NCBI RefSeq assembly: GCF_030271535.1
Contig: NZ_JASCXJ010000002.1
Coordinates: 1 to 64,000, forward strand
Source: Nocardiopsis sp. ATB16-24
GTDB lineage: Bacteria > Actinomycetota > Actinomycetes > Streptosporangiales > Streptosporangiaceae
Direction of reading: 5' to 3'
DNA: 64,000 bases
Position numbers and translations under genes: made by a program. Positions 58,688 through 64,000 of this stretch are shown piece by piece. The notes beneath the pieces are model-generated. The model did not search any database, was not told the DNA's origin, and saw nothing but the letters and a program-made list of their open reading frames with translations. Every line of letters begins with the position of its first letter. Positions within the stretch are counted from its first letter, which is position 1.

Positions 58688-58725
58688 TATCGGTGAGCCG
58701 ATAAAGAATATCGGGATCACCGATG
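58688..58725 (-). promoter_or_regulatory. Array of alternating TATCGG/CCGATA repeats
   Basis: TATCGG-tgag-CCGATA-aagaa-TATCGG-gatca-CCGATG: four alternating half-sites at near-regular spacing, directly upstream of the Roadblock gene. It looks like a cooperative operator for a dimeric regulator. No matching regulator is identified. Confidence 0.55.
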
Positions 58726-58885
58726 GCTAATCCTCAGATATGGTACTAGCGGAATGGTTTAGTGGCTGACATTGGTCCTTTTTCGGACATGCGTGGCCAT
58801 GGGTGTCGGTGTGTGGTTACCGTTGTTCTCTGTGTCCCCGCCCCTCACCCGGTAGGTCCAGGTCCACCATGGCGACGTCCTCCAA

Positions 58886-59788
58886 TGAGCCTTTTTCATC
58901 TTGAAGGCACAGGTCACAGCCGTGTACCGACCACGTAGAAGCACCCCTGACAACAAGAAGCCCCTGGTAGGTGGGTTAACGACCAAGAAAACCTGCCACA
59001 CCAAGGGCTCTGCATGCTGTTCTACCGCTCCGCGCTGCCGTTGTCACGCCGCACCCTGAACCTGGCAGCCCTTACCATCCGCGCCCACCGCTCCCGAGCC
59101 GGGTCCCGGTGGCGCCGCCTGGATCCGGCACAACAGGCCCTGCTGGTGCTGGTCCACCTGTCCAAGGGCGAGCCGTTCACCCACCTCGCGGCCGGGTTCG
59201 GCATCGGCACCACCACCGCCTGGCGGTACGTGCAAGAAACCATCGGTCTGCCGGCTGAGCAGGCGCCCACCCTGGAACAAGGGCTGCGCCGCGCCCGCCG
59301 CAAAGACTGGGCGTACGTGATCGTCGACGGGACCCTCCTCGCCTGTGACCGGGTGGCGGCCGACCGGCCGTTCTCCTCCGGCAAGCACAAACAGCACGGC
59401 ATGAACATCCAGGTCGTCGCGGCCCCCGACGGTGAACCGCTGTGGACCTCCTGGTCGCTGCCCGAAGCGGTACACGACACCAAGGCCGCCCGGATCTGGA
59501 AGATCGCCGAGCGCATCGAGGACGCCGGCCTGCTCGGCCTGGGCGACAAGGGCTACGCAGGCCTGGCCGAGGTGGTGTTCTGCCCGTTCAAGGGCCGCGG
59601 CAAGCCGCGGTGGAAGAAGGACGCCAACGCCGCCCACGCCAAGCTCCGCTCACCGGGTGAACGCGCGATCGCCCAGCTCAAGCAGTGGCACATCCTGCGC
59701 CGCCTACGCTGCTGCCCGCACCGAGCCGGCCAGATCACCCGCGCGGCGCTGGTCCTTCAGCTCCGAGAAGCAGGATGAAAAAGGCTCA
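58886..59788 (+). mobile_element. IS5-type insertion sequence with 15-bp perfect inverted repeats
   Basis: Ends are TGAGCCTTTTTCATC (58886-58900) and its exact reverse complement (59774-59788), giving a 903-bp element with one transposase gene. The flanks (CCAA and CTCC) show no target duplication, so the element was probably caught in a later rearrangement with the adjacent transposase fragments. Confidence 0.85.
59014..59778 (+). CDS. IS5 family transposase
   Basis: A 254-residue DDE transposase that fills the element: HTH-like start (GEPFTHLAAGFGIGTTTAWR), first Asp in DWAYVIVDGTLLACD, second Asp in LGLGDKGYAGLAEVVF and Glu in RSPGERAIAQLKQWHIL. Reading frame and inverted repeats are intact, so it may still be active. 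Confidence 0.92.
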   Translation: MLFYRSALPLSRRTLNLAALTIRAHRSRAGSRWRRLDPAQQALLVLVHLSKGEPFTHLAAGFGIGTTTAWRYVQETIGLPAEQAPTLEQGLRRARRKDWAYVIVDGTLLACDRVAADRPFSSGKHKQHGMNIQVVAAPDGEPLWTSWSLPEAVHDTKAARIWKIAERIEDAGLLGLGDKGYAGLAEVVFCPFKGRGKPRWKKDANAAHAKLRSPGERAIAQLKQWHILRRLRCCPHRAGQITRAALVLQLREAG

Positions 59789-59882
59789 CTCCCGCCGCGT
59801 GGTGGGCTGGCAGACTCCGGCCGAGGTCTTCGAAGAGCAACTACGCTCACTCCAGCAGCCCGGTGTTGCAACGACCGATTGA
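59789..59882 (+). pseudogene. IS30-type transposase C-terminal fragment
   Basis: Immediately after the IS5-type element the frame reads RRVVGWQTPAEVFEEQLRSL and ends QQPGVATTD-stop. TPAE...GVATTD is the typical end of IS30-family transposases. Only this tail is present. Confidence 0.65.
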
Positions 59883-60213
59883 ACTCACCCAATATCTGGC
59901 GGTGCGCTATACCCAGCGGCTGGCCGAGGCGGGGGCGGGGGCGGTGGCCTCGGCCGGCTCCACCGGCGATTCCTACGACAACGCTCTGGCCGAGGCGTTC
60001 CACTCGCTGTTCAAGGCCGAGCTGGTCCGTAACCGGGGTCCGTGGCGGGGGCTGGACGAAGTGGAGATCGCGGTGGCCGAGTACGTGGACTGGTTCAACC
60101 ACCGCCGTCTGCACGGCGAGATCGGGCTGGTCCCGCCAGCGGAGTTCGAAGACAACTTCTACCAGCAGGAATCGATGTCAGAGCAGGACGAAGCGTTGGT
60201 TCCGAGCCTCTAA
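59883..60213 (+). pseudogene. IS3-type transposase (orfB) C-terminal fragment
   Basis: About 110 codons encode the end of an IS3-family integrase-type transposase: LAVRYTQRLAEAGAG, GSTGDSYDNALAEAFHSLFK with the last Asp/Glu motif, WRGLDEVEIAVAEYVDWFNH and RRLHGEIGLVPPAEFE. The N-terminal two thirds and orfA are missing. Confidence 0.8.
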
Positions 60214-60434
60214 AGAACCCGGCACGAAACACGGGAGATGTGGTTGTCCCTGGCCAGGGCCTCGATGGCGGTGTCGTCACGAAACCAGCGCAGGAGCAGG
60301 ACGGCCTGCTTGTAGCAGGTCAGGGCACGGGAGCGGGCGGGGGTGCCGATGCGGCGGCGTTCGGCCGCTAGGAGGGCGGGAACGTGCCAAACGGTGGCCT
60401 GGTCCACGTCGAGGGTGGCAGTATAGGGAACCAC
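60210..60434 (-). pseudogene. Transposase N-terminal fragment (IS5-like)
   Basis: A 74-codon frame matches the start of an IS5-group transposase with a helix-turn-helix (VDQATVWHVPALLAAERRRI, GTPARSRALTCYKQAVLLLR, WFRDDTAIEALARDNHIS) and then stops where the DDE domain should follow. It overlaps the IS3 fragment stop by 4 bases. Confidence 0.65.
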
Positions 60435-60594
60435 GTGGAGCCTTTCATGGTGGTCCGGCGGAAATTCGACACCTCGCCTTCTACCTGGGGCTCCACGCCC
60501 GTGTCAGGGGAACGACGGTTCACACCCCGGTATCACCTTTCAGCTGTTCTCGGCTTTCCTCCCGGCCTCTGAACTCATTGAGATCACCTCACTG

Positions 60595-62004
60595 ATGGAG
60601 AACACTACCTACGATGTGAAAATCTGGAGCGCCAGGAAGTACAAAGGAAAGAACGGAACCACCTCCACTGTCAGGTGGAAAGTTGGAAAAAAGGCGTGGC
60701 CGGAAACCTTTCCCACAAGCGCCCTGGCGGATTCTTTCCGCTCGGAACTCAAGACTGCCGTCAACCGCGGCGAAGCTTTCTCCCTCACCACCGGGCGACC
60801 GGTCTCCTGGACAAAGAGAGAAGAGGTGAGCTGGTACGCCTTCGTCTGCAGGTATGTCGATGACCACTGGAAGGGGGTCTCTGGAAATCATCGCAAGGAC
60901 CGCGCCCGGATCCTCACGGATGCCACAGAGGTCCTGTGGAAGAAGACCACCGGAAAGCCGCAGCGCGACCTCATCAGGAAGGCCCTGCAGGCATGGTCAT
61001 ATAACGCCGAGCACAGGGGTACAGACAAACCCGCCGACATCGCTTCCGCGATCCACTGGATCGAACAGAACACTGTTCCGCTGAGTGCCTTTGAGGATAA
61101 CGCGACCACCCGTACTTTCCTGGCGAGGGTCAGCGAGAAGAAAGACGGAACACGAGTCGCGGCGAGAAGTGCCATCAAGGCCAAGCGAGTCCTGTCCCAT
61201 CTCTTTGACTACGCCGTTGAGTGCGGGCACCTCAAGGTCAATCCCCTGTCCCAGGTGAAGTGGAAGGCTCCCAAGGTGAGCCAAGAGCTCGATCAGACCT
61301 CGGTGCCCAACCCGTAACAGGTGCGTGCCATGGTCGACGCGATTGCAGCTCAGAGACCGAGTGGGCCCCGGCTGGAGGCGTTCTTCTCCACTCTCTATCT
61401 GTCAGCCCTGAGACCGGAGGAGGCCGTCAACCTCAAGTGGTCCGCGGTGCACCTGCAGCCTCGGGTATGGGATCCCGAGCAGGAGCAGTGGTGCGATCCC
61501 GAGCCTGAAGAGGACTGGGGGCGACTCATCGTCCGCGAAGTCACGCCCGATGTCGGTAAGCGATGGACGGACTCCGGCCGGCAGCGCGATCGCCGGCAAC
61601 CCAAGGGGCGAGCCGAGAACGAAAGCAGGCCCGTGCCCTGCTCGCCGCGCCTGTCCCGGATCCTGCGGGCTCACCGGGACGAGTTCGGAGAAGGTCCGGA
61701 CGGGTTGGTCTTCTTCGGTGTGCGTGGCCACCAGTTGGCCACAGGTGTCTACCGGCAGGCGTGGCACCGGGCTCGCAAGACCGTATTCACCAAGGAGCAG
61801 CAGGAGAGCACGCTCGCCCAGGTGCCCTACGACCTGCGACGCGCGTGCGTGTCCACCTGGCTCAACGAGGGCATCAGCCCCGCCCAGGTGGCGGCTTGGG
61901 CTGGCCACAGCCAAGAGGTGCTCCTGCGGGTCTACGCCAAGTGCATCGACGGCAACGAAGAACGCGACAAGCGTCGTGGGGCGAAGGGTTTTGAGGGTTT
62001 CTGA
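60595..62004 (+). pseudogene. Tyrosine recombinase (integrase) interrupted by an in-frame stop
   Basis: Two frames in the same phase form one integrase of about 469 codons, broken by a TAA at 61315-61317 (TSVPNP-stop-QVRAMVDAIA). The first part has the arm-binding and core-binding domains; the second has the catalytic domain with Arg in LSALRPEEAVNLKW, PYDLRRACVSTWL, GHSQE and the likely nucleophile Tyr in LLRVYAKC. GAA or GAG to TAA would explain the break. A GTG just after the stop could restart the second part, which contains the whole catalytic domain. It faces tRNA-Arg, the probable attachment site. Confidence 0.85.
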
Positions 62005-62189
62005 CCATCACGCCCGTATCGGACCGCACCTCAGGACACAGAAAACCATGAGTGACCAGGCTCATATCCCTGGTCGAGCCAAGCGTCTCTGTGGAACCTG
62101 GGGCGCTGAAAACTTCACCACGTATTCGCCACAGCCGTCCGTAGGAGGCCGGATCCGGTCGCTGCCAGCCGGATGCCCTGCCCTGGCAC

Positions 62190-62227
62190 AAAAGGGAACG
62201 CCCGGCCTGTTGGTGCAGGTCCGGGCG
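62190..62227 (-). terminator. Terminator downstream of tRNA-Arg
   Basis: On the minus strand, CGCCCGGACCTG pairs with CAGGCCGGGCG (one bulged base) around a 6-base loop, followed by TTCCCTTTTG. It ends the tRNA transcript and may also serve the convergent integrase. Confidence 0.7.
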
Positions 62228-62247
62228 CTCTCTCCACTGTCTCAAGG

Positions 62248-62323
62248 TGGCGCACTCGGGAGGATTCGAACCCCCAACCTTCTGATCCGTAGTCAGATGC
62301 TCTATCCATTGAGCTACGAGTGC
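62248..62323 (-). tRNA. tRNA-Arg (anticodon ACG)
   Basis: A 76-base cloverleaf including an encoded CCA. Acceptor stem GCACTCG / CGAGTGC, D-arm TAGCTCAATGGATAGAGCA, anticodon loop CTACGGA with ACG, T-loop GGTTCGAATCC. ACG (read as ICG) decodes CGU, CGC and CGA. The 3' end faces the integrase gene, the usual layout for an element inserted at a tRNA. Confidence 0.97.
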
Positions 62324-62493
62324 CTGCTGTTCAGTTGTGTGTCGCTTGGTCTCCCCGGCGACGTCTCCGACTCTATCACGATGAAGGAAGCGGTCCGACC
62401 GGATTCTCCGTGTGAGGCGGGTCATGGACGGGGCGTGACGACATCGGCCCGCCCCCGGAGAGAAACGCCCTCGCGGTGGGGGAGGGGACCGCG

Positions 62494-62536
62494 TCGAGGG
62501 GCGGGTAGGCCGCGCGCCGGCCGACCCGCCCCTCGA
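62494..62536 (-). terminator. Hairpin terminator after the GH64 gene
   Basis: Perfect 13-bp stem TCGAGGGGCGGGT / ACCCGCCCCTCGA around a 17-base loop that itself pairs (GGCCG/CGGCC), about 90 bases downstream of the glucanase stop. Nothing else is visible in the 300-base gap 62324-62628. Confidence 0.6.
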
Positions 62537-62628
62537 TCCCTCGACGGTTCGCACCGTGGGAGCACGGTCCCCGTCGCCGCCCCTCCTCGCGCCTTCGTCG
62601 GAGGGTCCGGGCGCTGGACGGGGGCCTG

Positions 62629-63813
62629 TCAGAACGGAGTGAGGGTCACGTGCAGCGACACCGGGGCGTGGTCCTGGATGTAGGAGGCGAAGTCCGACAC
62701 GTCGTCGAACGCGAAGCCGTAGGCCTTGCCGTCCACGGTGTTGTCGTGGAAGGCGGCCGCGTACCGGTTGGTGATCTCGTGGCCGTAGAAGGCCGCGGGG
62801 TCGGTGACGGGGTGTTCGGCGGTGTCGAGCAGGGTGGAGCGGTTGAACGCCGCGCCCAGGATCGCGGCCACCGGGCCGGTGATCCCGTCGTTGGGAGCGT
62901 GCAGCGCCCCGTCGCAGAAGAACACGTCGCGGGTGCTGGGCTTGGCGATCGGGGCCACGCCGCCGTCGAAGACCAGCATGCCCGAACCGTCCACGCGGCC
63001 GGTGAAAGTGCCCGCGTTGGTGGTCACGCGCAGGTCGGTCGTGCTGTAACGCGACCACACCTCGTCGATGTAGGAGTCGTAGAAGTCGGACGGGAAGAGG
63101 CCGGCGTCCATTCCGTGTCCCGGCGAGATGACACGTCGGCCGTTCCCGACCACGAGCGGGGAGAAGTCGGGATCGGCGGACAGCGTCGCGAACACGGCGT
63201 CGCGTCCGCCCGGCTTGAACGTGCCCGTGGTCTGGTCCGCCTCGCCTTGGAGCCGGATGCCCAGCGGCACGCTGAACTGGTCGACCATGCTGGTGTTGCA
63301 GTACATGCCGGTCTCGTCGTGGGTGAACTCCACCGTGTCGTGCAGAACCCCGTGGCCGGGGTCGGACTCCACCCATCCCGCCGGGTACTGCAAGGCGGGA
63401 CGGCCGTTGCCGTCGATGACCACCTTGAACCCCAGCTTGCCGCCGAGGGCGAAGTAGATGCGGCCCGACATGAAGGGCAGGGAGAACTCACCGACCGAGG
63501 AGAGCGGGATCGCGTAGTCGGTGAACCCGTCGTCGGTGTTGTCGGACTCGCTGATCGGGTGCGCGATCCCGTCGGCGTCGACTCTGCACGGCCGGTCCGT
63601 GGTCAGGTCGGTCCCCACGATGTACACCAGGATCTCACCGTCGGAGAAGGCGCCGCTCTCGTTGGAGACGGTGACCGGGAGCGCTCCCGGATTGCCTGTC
63701 TCGGAGGTGAGCTCGGCCCCTTCCTCGAGGGAGGAGCAGCCGGCGGCGGAGAGGAGGGGGACGCTCACGGCGGCGAGGGAGGCGCCGCCGAGGAACAGTC
63801 TTCGGTCGATCAT
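62629..63813 (-). CDS. GH64 beta-1,3-glucanase, Tat-type lipoprotein
   Basis: A 394-residue exported enzyme of glycoside hydrolase family 64. The N-terminus has a twin-arginine-like start (MIDRRLFLGGASLAAV) and a lipobox (LLSAAGC), so it is probably a lipoprotein exported folded. The catalytic domain shows VEFTHDETGMYCNTSMVDQF, with the Glu and Asp typical of the active site, and the conserved end GHEITNRYAAAFH and KAYGFAFDDVSDFASYIQDH. GH64 enzymes cut beta-1,3-glucan such as laminarin or fungal wall glucan. It stands alone, outside the integrase-associated region. Confidence 0.9.
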   Translation of the reverse strand: MIDRRLFLGGASLAAVSVPLLSAAGCSSLEEGAELTSETGNPGALPVTVSNESGAFSDGEILVYIVGTDLTTDRPCRVDADGIAHPISESDNTDDGFTDYAIPLSSVGEFSLPFMSGRIYFALGGKLGFKVVIDGNGRPALQYPAGWVESDPGHGVLHDTVEFTHDETGMYCNTSMVDQFSVPLGIRLQGEADQTTGTFKPGGRDAVFATLSADPDFSPLVVGNGRRVISPGHGMDAGLFPSDFYDSYIDEVWSRYSTTDLRVTTNAGTFTGRVDGSGMLVFDGGVAPIAKPSTRDVFFCDGALHAPNDGITGPVAAILGAAFNRSTLLDTAEHPVTDPAAFYGHEITNRYAAAFHDNTVDGKAYGFAFDDVSDFASYIQDHAPVSLHVTLTPF

Positions 63814-64000
63814 GGGGTTTCCTCACTGGTGTGCGGGAGGGAGGGGCCCCAATGTCTCCGTAGTGGGACGGTTACGTCAAGTGTCGACGAGGGTCGTGCC
63901 GGGCCCGGGTCGCATCCTTACTGGTAACAAAGTTGTCATGTGACTCAAGTCATATATTTTCCGAGTGACCCTCGGTTTAGCGGAACAGGGGCGGATGTCT

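Noticed and set aside
62248..62323. Left attachment site (attL) matching the tRNA-Arg 3' end
   Set aside because: I looked for a repeat of the T-arm and acceptor sequence elsewhere in the window and saw none; the other end may lie outside or have decayed.
1..64000. CRISPR array or rRNA genes
   Set aside because: No regularly spaced repeats of 25-40 bases and no rRNA-like sequence were seen.

Overview
The window is 64 kb of very GC-rich chromosome from an actinomycete. Evidence for this is the strong third-position GC of the genes, a dnaX/ybaB/recR block, the ask-asd pair, a Roadblock/DUF742 (conservon-type) operon, a gamma-butyrolactone-receptor-like TetR, a LAxTG cell-wall anchor and a parS site. 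A Nocardiopsis-like genus is my guess from general style; no 16S or other decisive marker is present.

Region 1 (1-27.5 kb) is core-like. It holds the end of dnaX, ybaB, recR, ask-asd, a pdhABC operon with its own promoter, palindrome and leader hairpins, a GntR regulator, a PAP2 phosphatase, and a VTC/DUF4956 pair beside a two-component system. The same 11-bp-spaced direct repeat lies about 34 bp upstream of both the DUF4956 gene and the sensor operon, so this looks like one regulon. A near-perfect parS at 15868-15883 suggests the region is near the replication origin. Further right are a DMT transporter, a truncated ABC-2 permease, an L,D-transpeptidase, a helicase with membrane helices and a Stealth phosphotransferase.

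Region 2 (28.4-37 kb) starts with an HTH protein, an alditol oxidase and a LAxTG surface protein. It then holds the most striking locus: a Crp/Fnr-type regulator, a Crp-like palindrome, a class III nucleotidyl-cyclase-like protein with all four key catalytic residues, a four-helix membrane protein, a small helical protein and a membrane-anchored exported protein. The membrane protein and the helical protein share three copies of one glycine-rich motif (consensus G-x-V-[FYV]-[IM]-x-G-[SN]-x-x-G-G-A-x-A-T-G), resembling the amyloid-signalling motifs shared by neighbouring bacterial genes. I read this as a candidate cyclic-nucleotide plus amyloid-motif signalling or conflict system.

Region 3 (38-47 kb) is a compact, apparently undescribed biosynthetic cluster: stand-alone adenylation enzyme, carrier protein, acyl-CoA-dehydrogenase-like oxidase, transglutaminase-like protein, Asp/Glu-racemase-like protein, MarR regulator, DsbA-like protein, deaminase, two SMR efflux subunits, a butyrolactone-receptor-like TetR and an orphan ectoine-synthase-like protein. 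Three copies of the palindrome TTGCATGTACATGCAA (14-15 of 16 matches) mark the starts of three transcription units.

Region 4 (48-62.3 kb) is mobile or accessory: a secreted lamin-tail protein, XRE and Fic genes, an IS701 fragment, an operon joining Roadblock and DUF742/pseudo-GTPase signalling proteins to a styrene-monooxygenase-like enzyme, a methyltransferase and a KS-AT-ACP polyketide synthase, an intact IS5-type element, three further transposase fragments, and a tyrosine integrase split by an in-frame stop beside tRNA-Arg(ACG). A GH64 beta-1,3-glucanase lipoprotein closes the window.
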